The notes beneath the pieces were generated by a model, which was not told where the DNA came from, did not search any database, and saw only the letters and a program-made list of their open reading frames with translations. From Macrolepiota albuminosa (lineage: Eukaryota > Basidiomycota > Agaricomycetes > Agaricales > Agaricaceae): a stretch of 64,000 nt of DNA. Below are positions 1-9,735 of the stretch, piece after piece (position 1 is the stretch's first letter; the number at the start of each line of letters is the position of its first letter). The stretch lies in assembly GCA_027475525.1 (NCBI GenBank), contig JAMWFC010000114.1, forward strand, positions 830,702 through 894,701, written 5' to 3'. The position numbers and the translations under genes are program-made.

Positions 1-703
1 TGTCCTCAGATACCTGCCCAACAGCATCCCTCCAGTAATTTCCCCCTTTGGTATTCTGCCCTCTTGTTCTTCCTCTTCCTCTTCCTCTTCATCCTCATCC
101 TCATCCTCATCCTCCTGCTCCTTCTGTCAACAATAGGTACCAGGAGGAGGTTGACCAATATAGGTCACCCGTTTTGGCTTCTTGGGATTTGGCGACGGAC
201 CAGACAAATCTCCTGCCGCTGGAGGACTCGGTTGTTTTCTCTTCTTCAGAATCGGTGACGGACCAGACGAATCTCCTGCTGCTGGCCTATGACCTATCCG
301 GTCTTCTCGTGCCGGTGCCGTCGACGGACCAGCCTCAGTCGTTCTTTGCCCCCACTTGGTTCCTCCCCCCTTCCGCTCCTCTGGGTCCATTTCTTTGCAG
401 CGTCCTTCAACCGCCTGGTCATATCCTCGTCAGAAAGCTTGCTCTGGAGTAGCGGGATAACTTTGTTGATGAAACTTCTCCTGGCATCAAGGAGGAGTTT
501 CTTGTCATTCTTGATGTCCCTAACCTTGAACCACATGTCAATCTACAGGACGACTATTAGTGCATGTCTATTAGGCAGGAGTGCTTGTATCTTACCAGGT
601 CCTTCTGCTGTGCTTTGAGTTGTCGCAGGTCTCCTCTGAGAGCAAGGTATAATACTCGAACATCCGCGTCAACGACCCGTTGGTGGAGTTCTTCGTTAGA
701 CAT
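1..703 (-). CDS. hypothetical charged, probably nuclear protein (partial, 3' end beyond window)
   Basis: I do not recognise this gene. The ATG at 703 opens a 36-codon exon (596-703, begins MSNEELHQRV). An intron 543-595 (GTAAG...TAG, phase 0) leads into a helical, Lys/Arg/Asp-rich segment (begins IDMWFKVRDI) containing KKLLLDARRSF and KLSDEDMTRRLKDAAKKW. Further on two near-identical units of the form AGD(S/L)SGPSP..KK lie in another frame, so a further intron or an indel (there is a G6 run) separates them. A 45-base candidate intron (124-168) joins KKPKR to a long Asp/Glu run encoded by GAG/GAT repeats at about 48-120. The basic stretch next to an acidic tail suggests a nuclear or nucleic-acid-linked protein; this is inference from composition only. 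The 3' end is cut by the window edge. Confidence 0.5.
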
Positions 704-752
704 GGCGGATGGAGGATTAAAGAAACGGACGAGAACTTTACATGAAGCAAGT

Positions 753-1600
753 TCTGAAAATAGATATCATGTGACCCTGTTTAAATTACAAAAGAAGTTT
801 GATTTATTGCTTGACAAAACCTTACTTTGTTTATCTTACAGTTTAGTAAATAACAATTAGCTAAGCAGGTCAAAAATTGCAGAGGTCCTAATGTTTATTG
901 CACTAAGCAGGAGTCGAACCCACCTACTGCAACACACAATAAACACCAATAGATAATATTCCACTAGACCATCAATGCTTACTGTATACTGCTATAGTCT
1001 AAATAGATATCATGTCACTATGTTTAAATTAGGACCTTACTTTGTTTATTATACTGTGTAGTAAATAACAATTAGCTAAGCAGGTCAAAAATTGCAAACG
1101 TTTTAATGTTCATTGCACCAAGCAGGAGTCGAACCCACCTACTGCAACACACAATGAAGACCAATAGATAATATTCCACTAGATTATCGATGCTTACTGT
1201 ACACTGCTATAGTCTAAATAGATATCATGTCACTATGTTTAAATTAGGACCTTACTTTGTTTATCATACTGTGTAGTAAATAACAATTAGCTAAAAACAG
1301 TGAGACGAAAATGCACTAGTAGGAATCGAACCCGTCTACTGCAAGACATAATAAAGACCAATGAATAATATTCCACTAGACCACCAATGCTTACTTTACA
1401 TTGCTATGATGTAAATAAACATCAGTCTATTCTTCTGTGTGTGGTCAAAAATATTTGAGTTCGATCTCAATGCACTAGGGGGAGTCGAACCCACCTAATG
1501 CAAGATACAAGGAATACCAATGAGAAATATTCCACTACACGACAGACGCTTCATGTATAATGCTATGGTGTAAATCAATATCAGTCCAATATTCCGCTAC
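753..1600 (-). repeat. tandem array of four tRNA-derived (SINE-like) repeat units
   Basis: Four units, spaced about 215, 197 and 159 bp, each carry an internal RNA polymerase III promoter on the minus strand. B boxes lie at 910-920, 1125-1135, 1322-1332 and 1481-1491 (GGTTCGACTCC or GGTTCGATTCC when reversed). A boxes lie at 961-971, 1176-1186, 1373-1383 and 1532-1542 (TGGTCTAGTGG in the best copies). Between heads is a shared AT-rich body containing TAGATATCATG and TAGTAAATAACAATTAGC. The heads do not close a full cloverleaf, so these are tRNA-derived repeats, not working tRNA genes. Confidence 0.65.
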
Positions 1601-1765
1601 AAACCATGGTTTTCCTCTTTCCTGTATACTTCTATGGTGTAAATAAATATCAGTCTAATATTGTCAATTCAATACAGATGCACCAGTTGCAGTAAAATCT
1701 CTATCCGTTCAAATTCTGTATGGGTCCGTTTGTGCACTACATGAACACCGTCCTGACTTGTAGCA

Positions 1766-1845
1766 AGCGCCTGTGGTACAATGGAATATTCATCAATTGA
1801 TATTTCATATTGTGCACAAGAAGTGGGTTTGACTCCCACTAGTTC
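1766..1845 (+). repeat. tRNA-like SINE head, plus strand
   Basis: An A box (TGGTACAATGG, 1774-1784) and a B box (GGTTTGACTCC, 1826-1836) lie 52 bases apart, as in the array upstream but in the opposite orientation. No acceptor stem pairs, so it is a tRNA-derived repeat. Confidence 0.5.
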
Positions 1846-1929
1846 ACATTATATAATAGCAGCAGGCCGCTGACGTCCGCTGATGACGCCCAAATCGAGC
1901 TGGGCACTGCGTGGACTATCACTAGTGCA

Positions 1930-2460
1930 GCTACTTAGCCGATATAGCTTTGGGCGTGCTAAGTGTGTGAGAGAGTCCCGGACAGGTCCCAGAGAACACA
2001 CGGTAGGCAAGAGGTTGGTGGCAAGGAAAGTGGATAATTGGAGGCACTTGCGTAAGGCTCCAAAATGTGGCTACAGGGCGCTAAAAGTCGCTAAGGGGGA
2101 GTGCTAAGAGCGTGGGAAAGTCGCTAAGAAAGGCGCTAAGAGGTGCGGGAAAGGGTCGCTAAGAGGCGCTAAGTGTTAGCACCTAGAACGTGATAATAAA
2201 AGGATGAGATTGCTTAGCGGATCTAAGCACGAAAGCCAAGCCGTAGTTGCAAGGCGCTAAAGAGAGAGAAATATAGAAAACTAGAGCAGAGTCCCCTTGC
2301 TTGACACGGTCAACAAGAGGTAGTCTGTTGCGTATGGAGACCAAAATGTTGGGATACGATCCCTACTGCCAAATTGATTCCCCGTACTACTAACAAAAAG
2401 TAGGTATTTATAGTAAAGAAAGTTAGCCGACGCTAAGAGGTTAAGCGCCGCTAGAGGGTG
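1930..2460. repeat. cluster of dispersed CGCTAAG motifs; possible LTR edge at 2347
   Basis: The heptamer CGCTAAG or GCTAAG/GCTAAA occurs about nine times on the plus strand (near 1957, 2078, 2099, 2121, 2133, 2155, 2168, 2252 and 2432) at irregular spacing. At 2347 a TGTTGGGATACG sequence abuts, on the minus strand, TTTTGGTCTCCATACG. That looks like an LTR end next to a primer site, so this may be the 5' part of a decayed minus-strand retroelement. No second LTR was found. Confidence 0.4.
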
Positions 2461-3226
2461 GTGAACTGATAAAAATGTAAGTAAATGTGGTGAATTGAAT
2501 TGTATAGTAAAAAAGGTCCATAATGATGCTGTCACGGAAATACTTCATCATTTTCCTTTGTAAGCGCTGCCACTGGCTAAGAGCATTATGCCAGATTGAC
2601 TGATGCCAAGTGTCTGTGTAAATGGGTAGCCTCGGAGTGCAAGTGGCAAGGTGCGGCGAGGTGTCAATAGTGGTGTGAAGAATAAGTGGTGCCATAAAAA
2701 GTGGTCTGAGAGTAATTGGAGTCTGTAGCTGCGAGTTATTAGTGTAAAAATATGAGAAAAATAGCGCTGGAAGCGCTAGAGCGTGGCGCTTCTGGTGGTA
2801 CTAGTGGGCCTATATGAGGTGCGGGTATTGGTGCGATCTGTAGCCAGCCACGATGCAGGCTCATCACCGCTAGCGTCATGAATTTGATCTGTTGAAAACT
2901 CCAAAGATTTCTGCAGCGGCATAAGATGGACGAGTTCGTGCATGTGTTCATTCCAGTGCTCATGACAAGTTGATGATGCACTGTGGCTGACTACCTCTGT
3001 GCTGATCTTTGTAAAAAAAGTAGTCAGCCCTGGTGTATCGTCACTTGTCATGAGCGCTGGAATGATCTCATGTGTCAACTCCTCCATCCTATCTCGCTTC
3101 AGTAATTCCTAGAGTTTTGGTCAGATCCACTACCACAGGCGCATACTCCAGGTCAGTACAATGTATATGTAGAGCAAAAATGCACCCATATAAAAACACA
3201 GCATTAGTCCCTGTTAAGGTGAAGTA
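2461..3226. other. no recognised gene
   Basis: Only short open frames. The longest (3087 down to 2776, minus, begins MEELTHEIIP) has an ATG and mixed amino acid composition but matches no family I know. The stretch also holds more GCGCT motifs (2763-2790), so it is probably more of the repeat to its left. Confidence 0.3.
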
Positions 3227-3310
3227 GGAGTAGAACCCACCACTGTACACAATATTGAATATCAATAAATGAATATTCCACTGAACCACTGGGACTGGTT
3301 GCACCGCTGA
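3227..3310 (-). repeat. tRNA-like SINE head, minus strand
   Basis: Reversed A box TGGTTCAGTGG (3278-3288) is perfect; the B box GGTTCTACTCC (3227-3237) has one change. Same type as the array at 0.75-1.6 kb. Confidence 0.5.
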
Positions 3311-3421
3311 CATCAGCTGGCTCACATGCCGACGTCAGCTACCAAATGAATATTCCACTGAACCACTGGGACTGGTTGCACCGCTGACATCAGCTGGCTC
3401 ACATGCCGACGTCAGCTACCA
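3267..3421. repeat. 77-bp tandem duplication 1
   Basis: The segment starting AAATGAATATTCC at 3267 recurs at 3344, offset 77. It duplicates the 5' end of the tRNA-like head (its A box). Confidence 0.9.
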
Positions 3422-3530
3422 TCCGCTACCGTCCGCTGGCATGCCAGCGGACAGCAGACACTCACGCACCCTCTTCCGCCCTTCCCCCTCTTTCTCCCCA
3501 GTGCCATCCTCTCCACTCCCCACACTACCT

Positions 3531-3684
3531 CACATGCCACCCCCGTCCACCACATGCACCCCGCTTCCCTCCTCCCCCCTGACCTGACGTCCGACGTCTG
3601 CTACGTCCACATGCCACCCCCGTCCACCACATGCACCCCGCTTCCCTCCTCCCCCCTGACCTGACGTCCGACGTCTGCTACGTC
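3531..3684. repeat. 77-bp tandem duplication 2
   Basis: CACATGCCACCCCCGTCC at 3531 recurs at 3608, offset 77, in C-rich non-coding DNA. Confidence 0.9.
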
Positions 3685-3839
3685 TGCTGGGGTACCAGCG
3701 GACACCCACGCTCCTCCCCTTCCCCCTTCCCCCTCTTTCTCCCCACCCCCATCCCTCTTCCGCCACCCCCCACGCTCTCTGAGACGCCACCCCATGCGGC
3801 GGACACCCACGCACCCCGTTTCCTTCTCTCCTGCCCTGA

Positions 3840-4030
3840 TGCCGGATGATGCCGGGGGTTGCCGATGGATTCCCGTGGATTCCGACGGATACCAGCGGAT
3901 ATCCGGTGGATGCCGACGGATGCACGACGGATGCCGACGGATGCTGACGGATGCCAGCGGGTCACGACGGCTGCCGATGAACTCCGACGGATGCCAGCTG
4001 ATGGCCAGCTGATGGCCAGCTGATAGCTGC
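3840..4030. repeat. degenerate minisatellite based on GATGCCGACGGAT
   Basis: About twelve imperfect units of 12 to 15 bases with the core GATGCC(G/A)(A/G)CGGAT, ending in three copies of GCCAGCTGATG. The reverse frame reads a meaningless ASVGIRR-type repeat peptide. Confidence 0.6.
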
Positions 4031-4185
4031 TGATGCCAACGCCCCTTTCAGGCCACGAAAACTCTTTTGGGAGGTATGCCACCCCCCTTCCACCTCAAAA
4101 AATCCATACGGGAACCTGCGGAAACATAGGTGGGCATCCGTTCATTGTGTTATCCGACCTTTGAATCTATCCGTTAGTAACGGAC

Positions 4186-4266
4186 CTGTGGTGCAACGGT
4201 TAAATGTGCATTCCATTGCTGGAGGCTTTCCCAAGGCCGGGGGTTCGATTCCCCCCCACAGGCATA
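4186..4266 (+). tRNA. tRNA-like sequence with class II (Ser/Leu type) variable arm, probably decayed
   Basis: A box TGGTGCAACGG and B box GGTTCGATTCC are both perfect. A 5-bp T stem (GGGGG/CCCCC) closes the TTCGATT loop, and CCTGTGG pairs over 7 bases with CCACAGG. A GGCTTTCCCAAGGCC segment forms a long variable arm as in tRNA-Ser or tRNA-Leu. The D stem and anticodon stem pair poorly and the acceptor register conflicts with the A box, so I read it as a tRNA pseudogene or the head of a SINE. A possible anticodon is GCT (Ser), uncertain. Confidence 0.45.
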
Positions 4267-4309
4267 CGGTGGGCAAGACGAAGTTACTTTTTTCCTTGGT
4301 CCAACCAGA

Positions 4310-4450
4310 CTCCGTGGACCTGCGTAGGCCTCTGTGGATGTCCGCTGGTGTCCTGCGCAGGCCTGGGAGGGCCCGCGTAGGTTTGAGTCCGTCGACATAC
4401 GTCTGCGTGGATGTCCGCTGGTGGCTTGCGTAGGCCTGCGTAGATTTTCA
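4310..4450. repeat. degenerate GCGTAGGCCTG / TGGATGTCCGCTGG repeats
   Basis: Imperfect copies of GCGTAGGCCTGCGTAG and GTGGATGTCCGCTGGTG alternate over 140 bases. GTCCGCTGG words also occur at 1870, 3420 and 4660, so this is a dispersed GC-rich repeat of the region. Confidence 0.5.
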
Positions 4451-5370
4451 GGGCCCTTTCATGGACGTACGCTGGCGTCGGGGGTGGGAAAAGGATGGAA
4501 GGGGAGATGCGCAGCCTTGAGTTATTGTGGGGAGGAATGGAGAGGGGAGGGAAATGGGGAACCTCGAGGAGGGTTTATTCATGCCATGAAGTCCGCCAAT
4601 GGAGGAGGTTTTCACTCGTGTGCTGATGCCCGCCGGCGGCCGCTGATGCACATTGACGTCCGCTAGTGTCCGCTGGCATCCGCCGGGCCTGCATGCGCAT
4701 GTGTGTGCCTGCCTTTTATCGATCCACTGGACCGTGTCATACAGCACATTGTGACACGTCCGCGGCTCTGTATTCTATGGCACTGTGGGGACTGCTCCGC
4801 TCCAGTGTAGCGGACTCCGCTGGACACGTATGGTACGGCACAAAGTGGGCTCCCGTACAACGTATGACATGTACCATTGTGATGCCCTACCCTGTAACTT
4901 TTGCTACACCTTGAAATGCTTAATCATACTGATCGAAAGCCATGCTTTTCTATTGTCCAATGATACCATTGGATAGTCACAGGGGTCCTTCTAGCGTATC
5001 ATATTGTATTTCAATGAATCTCAATTGAGTATGAACTAGTCATTTTGAAATGCAACTTGTTTTTCTTCTGATTTTGACAAAGTCCTCAACTTCACTTTAA
5101 GAAATTGGTAAAATTCACAAAAGCAACTCAACAAGCAGCTCATGGACTCAAAACTATAGACTTGTAAGTACAAAAAATTCATGTCAATGATGTATTAGAA
5201 CGAAAAAAACTACAAAACACCAAAGCTACTGATTAAAATATGGATACAAGTCAGTCGCATGAAACCTCGCCTTCCATATAACAGCGTGTAAAGATCATTG
5301 CTGCAGATGCCAATCCTGTAGTCCAAAAAAGTGCAGGGCTAGGGTGTTGACCAATGGCAGCGGCTGCAGC
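4451..5370. other. no recognised gene
   Basis: Short frames only. The left half is GC-rich with more GTCCGCTGG words; the right half turns AT-rich after about 4900. Nothing recognisable on either strand. Confidence 0.3.
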
Positions 5371-5374
5371 ATTT

Positions 5375-6277
5375 CTATGAATTAAAGATTAGTATACAAA
5401 CAGGCAAAATTGACAAAAGTATGGACCATCCTTTGTAGATACCTGGCATCGCGCCTCGAACAACCACCCAATGACATTCTTCATCACCAATCTCTGTCTG
5501 AGTAGAATGCGTGGTCAAAGATGAACTGGCCTGAGAATGCATCAGGGATGTTGATGAAGAAGCCTTCAAAAAGGCAGAGCGCTTTGAAGACATGTTTGGC
5601 CACTTGATAGGCTCAATAAAGCCATCAGACAGGTACATATCGTTATCGTCAGTGGTGAATTTTACAGACTGTTGAGTGCTGAAGCCTCTGTAAGGTCTTG
5701 GAGACCGCTGATAAGATGGTAGAGAAGATAGATCATGATCGGTCAAATCATTGTTGTTGTCGCCTTGCTCGTATTGTACTTGTGAAGTGGAAGATGATCT
5801 GAGAAGATGTTTTGATGCACTTGGAGTCGAGTCTTTGACGGCCTTTACCAAGTTATTTGCAAGAGCATGCTCCCATGCCTTATCAGCAGCTTTGCGGCTA
5901 TAATAGCCCTGCACATATGCTACCTTTCTCCGTAGAGTCGGGTCATTTGGTTCAAAAATATCAGGCTTGCCACGTAAATGTTCCTTCTTTGCTAGCTCAA
6001 ATGCATCATCAAGCCTGAGATTGCTCATGTTGGGAATTTTAGTGTTCTTGCTCTTTGCCGGAGAAGCTGTAGAAGCTCCCAGTAATAAGTGACAAAAGAG
6101 ACAAAAATTAGATAGACATACTAGGCGGAGACTAAGCCTGCTTACTCCGGGGAGTTGATTGTGTATCTGGTAGACTAAGAATAATGTTAGTGAATTGGGT
6201 GTGAAAATTTCCAAATAATATACCTTGTGTTGGGAGAGAATGCATTGTAAAGCAATAAGTAAAGGAGAGAGAGACAA
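5375..6277 (-). CDS. hypothetical protein ending in an RNase H1 N-terminal-like motif
   Basis: Open frame on the minus strand. The first third is leucine-rich and probably intronic or untranslated; the ATG at 6028 (MSNLRLDDAFELAKKEHL) is the more likely start. It is followed by a charged helical part (KAADKAWEHAL), then a long Ser/Thr-rich low-complexity stretch and the motif CHWVVVRGAMPGIYKG. The VV.RG..PGIY pattern is that of the small N-terminal domain of RNase H1 and viroplasmin-like proteins, which is common as a free-standing domain in mushroom genomes. An intron probably starts inside the GGTATCT at about 5450 and ends with TTCATAG. The next exon cannot be fixed in one phase, so the C-terminus is unresolved. 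Family assignment rests on about 14 residues. Confidence 0.4.
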   Translation of the reverse strand: MSLSPLLIALQCILSQHKVYYLEIFTPNSLTLFLVYQIHNQLPGVSRLSLRLVCLSNFCLFCHLLLGASTASPAKSKNTKIPNMSNLRLDDAFELAKKEHLRGKPDIFEPNDPTLRRKVAYVQGYYSRKAADKAWEHALANNLVKAVKDSTPSASKHLLRSSSTSQVQYEQGDNNNDLTDHDLSSLPSYQRSPRPYRGFSTQQSVKFTTDDNDMYLSDGFIEPIKWPNMSSKRSAFLKASSSTSLMHSQASSSLTTHSTQTEIGDEECHWVVVRGAMPGIYKGWSILLSILPVCILIFNS

Positions 6278-6705
6278 AAATGAGAGAAGACAAGAGAAAG
6301 AAGAGGGAAAAAGAGAAAGGAAGAAAATGAAAATGAACTATTCGTCTTTAGAACGTTGATTGTTGAGAAACACTCATGTGATCTTGTTTGTTTCTCATGA
6401 ACACTTGAAAAACACCGATAAATCTCACAAAGCCTTGACACTGTTTGACCCAATGCCAGGACTTGCAATTGATGCTGGGGCTGCTGCTTGGGCAGCATGT
6501 AATTCTGATCAACCTATTCAACTGCCACGTATACGTGCTTCTCAGCTTAATACACAATCTGATGCATCTATTGGTACCGGCACACTCTTGAAGAAGAACA
6601 CAAAAGCAAACCTTGACTTAGTCCACGATGCTGTCTTTACATATCCCAAGAATCAAGATAAATTCATCAATGGACTGGCACAACAGTATCTGGTAGACAA
6701 AGAAC

Positions 6706-6860
6706 GGGTCAAAAAGATGATAACTCATGGTTCCACTTATACTTCGATGCGTGGTCCCTCTCTGTCAAATGCTATATTTCATCGGTCAAAAAGATGATAA
6801 CTCATGGTTCCACTTATACTTCGATGCGTGGTCCCTCTCTGTCAAATGCCATATTTCATC
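6706..6860. repeat. 77-bp tandem duplication 3
   Basis: GGTCAAAAAGATGATAACTC at 6707 recurs at 6784, offset 77, with one mismatch (GCTATA/GCCATA). It lies within the degraded repeat gene and breaks its frame. Confidence 0.9.
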
Positions 6861-7319
6861 ACAAGGCTAAAAAACTGAATGAGGGTAAGTAAGCTTGTTT
6901 CTGTAGTCTTGTAAAGAAAACTTTACAACTTTCAGCCTGTGATCATGGTGAGCGTTTAATGCTCAAAGATATCCAAGAAAATATCAAAAATGACCCACAA
7001 TTGGACGTGTTCAACATGACCAAGGAGCACAAGAAGGAACTTATTGATAAGCTTATAGAATATTGAACTCTTAAATCACAAGGAATGCATTATAATAACC
7101 GTGCATCAGCTATTGATGCACATCAGAATATCAAGGCCATTATGCTTGAGGCAAGCTCATGTATTCTTTATATGAATTGATTACTCATAGACTAGTAATA
7201 TAGATGAAGAATCTTTTTCTATGTACAGGTGTTCGTTCTTTTGCTTTCTTTTCCTGGAGCCATGTCAAAGACACCACTACTACATTCACTGCCACTTCCG
7301 ATGATACAGTAATGAAGTT

Positions 7320-7474
7320 TTTCCCTGAGGTTCTCAAGCTTGATTATGCAGATGTGCTTGCCAAGTTTGAGATGTACTCCTGTCTTGAAAACCGCCTTTC
7401 CCTGAGGTTCTCAAGCTTGATTATGCAGATGTGCTTGCCAAGTTTGAGATGTACTCCTGTCTTGAAAACCACCA
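7320..7474. repeat. 77-bp tandem duplication 4
   Basis: TTTCCCTGAGGTTCTCAAGC at 7320 recurs at 7397, offset 77, with one mismatch. It repeats the VLKLDYADVLAKFE segment. Confidence 0.9.
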
Positions 7475-8369
7475 TATGTTTTATTGGCTTACTTTCTCAT
7501 ATCTAGCTGATGATGATGCAAGGTGTAATAAAACCAGAGACACTACTCTCAATTCATGCTGAGTGTACTGCCCTCATTTTGGATGGATTGCGCAAGTTTC
7601 AAATACTATGTACTTGTCCTTAGAGTCTAACTATCCAACAGATTTAATTCTTGGGAACAAGGCTATAAAAATGAGCTACGTGAACTACAAGACAATAATT
7701 GTTGAGAAATATCATGTACATCTTGTCAGTTAGCCATCGCGGATAGTGTTTGGCAGTCCCTCAAATATTTCAACCATAGACAATGTTCGGCTTTTGCATT
7801 CCACCCTCAGCAATGGCCAGTGTAAGTGGATGTTTTTTATGGCAGAGGAACGGAAGGAACACAGTCAAAAGCTAGCAGAGGCGCATAATGCAGGGATCAT
7901 CATTGGAAAGAAGAGGAAAGAACGTTCAGACAAGGGTAAACCAAGAACAAAGGGGAAAGGAGGACAATTGAAGAAGAAGAAGAAGACATCGCAGCTGCCT
8001 TCGGCATCCACAAACAAGAGTGTAGAGTTGGCTAATAATGAGGAGGGTGAGTCACCCAATGATGAGTCCGACAATGCAGACAACTAGACAATACTGTATG
8101 TTTCTTTTAATCATTCAACTCTCAAATTTTTCTTGTGCGCTTGCGCACACAGGTAATATATGTTGTTATGAGCCCTACTATATACTATATACTGCTTCTT
8201 GACTGCTTCTTGATGCCAGGTTTCCTAAATTTTTCTTGGTCATTCAAGCTTCAAATTTTTCTCGTGCACTGGCACGCACAGATAATATATTTACCATGTA
8301 AATACTACATTATATAAAGAACTATTAATTTCCTGTGTCTTATTAGATGTGAAAAGTTCAAGAATGTTC

Positions 8370-9121
8370 TTGACGTGCCTTGGCGCTCACCGGCAGGAGT
8401 TCCAGGTTTTTTCCAAAGTTTTCCGGTAGAATTTGAAGGGGAATGTGTTCTCATCATGTGCAACAATGAGCAAAAGGGCAGGAGCAGCAGGCAGCATTAT
8501 ATCCAATGAGGACCCGACGTGATATTGGTAATGCAGTGTCTCCGACGTTTACAACGTGCCTCAACGCTCACCAGCAGGAGTCCCAGTCTTTTTCCAAAGT
8601 TTTCCAGTAGAATTCGAAGGGGAATGTGTTCTCATCATGTGCAATAATGAGCAAAAGGGCAGGAGCAGCAGGCAGCGTTATATCCAATGAGGACCCGACG
8701 TGATATTGATGATGCAGTGTCTCCGATGTTTACAACGTGCCTCAACGCTTACCAGCAGGAGTCCCAGTTTTTTTCTAAAGTTTTCTGGTGAAATTTGAAG
8801 GGGAATGTGTTCTCATTGTGTGCAACGATGAGCAAAAGGTCAGGATCAGCGGGCGGTGTTATATTCGGGCAGCTCTGATGAGGACCTGACGTGATATCAG
8901 TAATGCAGTGTTTTCAACATCTACAACGTGCCTCAGCACTCACCGGCAGGAGTCCCAGTTTTTTCTGAAGTTTTCTGGTGGAATTTGAAGGAGAATGTGT
9001 TCTCATCGTGTGCAACAATGAGCAAAAGGGCGGGAGCAGCGGGCAGCGTTATATCCGATGAGGACCCGATGTGATATCGGTAATGCAGTATTTCCGATGT
9101 CTACAACGTGTCTCAGCACTT
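8370..9121. repeat. satellite-like tandem repeat, four units of 181, 181, 191 and 180 bp
   Basis: ACGTGCC(T)C starts at 8373, 8554, 8735 and 8926, with a last partial start at 9106. Each unit holds GCAGGAGTCCCAG, TTTTCC(G/A)GTAGAAT, GAATGTGTTCTCAT, GAGCAAAAGG and GAGGACCCGACGTGATAT in the same order. Unit 3 has a 10-bp insertion (GGGCAGCTCTG region, about 8868). No open frame is kept between units. Confidence 0.85.
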
Positions 9122-9195
9122 CTGAGTCAACAGTCTCAAATAAAAGTCTGAGAAATATCATGGTATTATCAGAGGAAGCATGTAGTTAAGAAAAA

Positions 9196-9248
9196 CACAC
9201 CTAACTAGGCATGGAATACTAATTATATTTCATGCCTAATTAGGCCTG
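9196..9248. repeat. inverted repeat related to the foldback element at 61.8 kb
   Basis: CACCTAACTAGGCATGGAAT and ATTTCATGCCTAATTAGG face each other across 9 bases (about 18 of 22 pairs). The same core, CCTAACTAGGCATGGA, forms part of each arm of the larger foldback element near 61.85 and 62.05 kb. Confidence 0.6.
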
Positions 9249-9303
9249 ATAAGCGGTAGCCACAGGTGTTAATCAATCACCTTCTTGACACTCTACCACT
9301 ATC

Positions 9304-9730
9304 ATGCAACCTATTTCTGCTGCCAATCACTCTTCTGTTGCTTCTTTCCTCAATAAGGGGTATTCTCAGCATCAAATTCAAGCAAAAACTGGCCTGAAAA
9401 AGGGCACTTATAGGGAGAATCAGCAAAGAGCTGGAGAGCAACAAAGAGAATCATCCTGGAGGTCATCTTTTCAAGCTTATAGCATGGGACAAATAGTCTA
9501 TTATTTATCAAATTACTACAGGAAAGCTAGATAATGCTGTTCAAGCCACACAGTTTATTAATTCTGTCATTTCCAATCTTATTAATCCTCAGACAGTCAG
9601 AAATACATTGAAGGAGGCATCTCAAATTTAGCTAACACCTCTGCATAGTCCAACCTCAAAATCTCTAGAAAGAACTTAATTATGGTATCATTGGAGGTGG
9701 CTGTGAACAACATCATAATGTTCTTTATAT
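9304..9730 (+). pseudogene. Tc1-like transposase remnant (N-terminal half)
   Basis: The frame starts MQPISAANHSSVASFLNKG and continues YSQHQIQAKTGLKKG, a helix-turn-helix of the Tc1/mariner type. A later frame gives INSVISNLINPQTVRNTLKE, the second DNA-binding domain. No DDE catalytic domain follows, and the remnant is interrupted by the separate Tc1 element that begins at 9736. It differs clearly in sequence from the three other Tc1 copies here, so it belongs to a second family. Confidence 0.6.
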
Positions 9731-9735
9731 AGCTA

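Larger units (their letters stand above)
6360..8087 (+). pseudogene. degraded copy of a widespread Agaricomycete repeat gene (unknown function)
   Basis: Pieces in the right order match a protein family found in many copies in mushroom genomes, which I recall by pattern. They are NDPQLDVFNMTKEHKKELI (about 6990), NNRASAIDAHQNIKAIMLEA (7100), a SFAFFSWSHVKDT core (7235), VLKLDYADVLAKFE (7330), a DNVRLLHSTLSNGQCKWMF segment (7780) and the basic tail KKRKERSDKGKPRTKGKG (7910), which ends in an acidic Ser/Asn stretch. Frames change several times, an internal TGA follows KLIEY (about 7060), and two 77-bp duplications lie inside. The family is often near KDZ-type transposons, but no transposase is seen here. 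Function unknown. Confidence 0.55.

Noticed and set aside
48..452. Plus-strand frames rich in Pro/Leu/His repeats
   Set aside because: Antisense of the GAG/GAT acidic repeat of the minus-strand gene; low-complexity shadow.
3530..3925. 131-residue Arg/Gly-rich minus-strand frame
   Set aside because: Reads the C-rich spacer, a 77-bp duplication and the GATGCCGACGGAT minisatellite; no protein-like composition.
4186..4266. Working tRNA-Ser gene
   Set aside because: Acceptor and T arms pair well, but the D and anticodon stems do not and the A box register conflicts with the acceptor stem.
7865..8083. Minus-strand frame with a poly-Phe stretch
   Set aside because: Antisense shadow of the Lys-rich tail of the degraded repeat gene.
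8370..9121. Regular repeats suggesting a CRISPR array
   Set aside because: Repeat units are 180-191 bp with no short-repeat/unique-spacer alternation, and the genome is eukaryotic.
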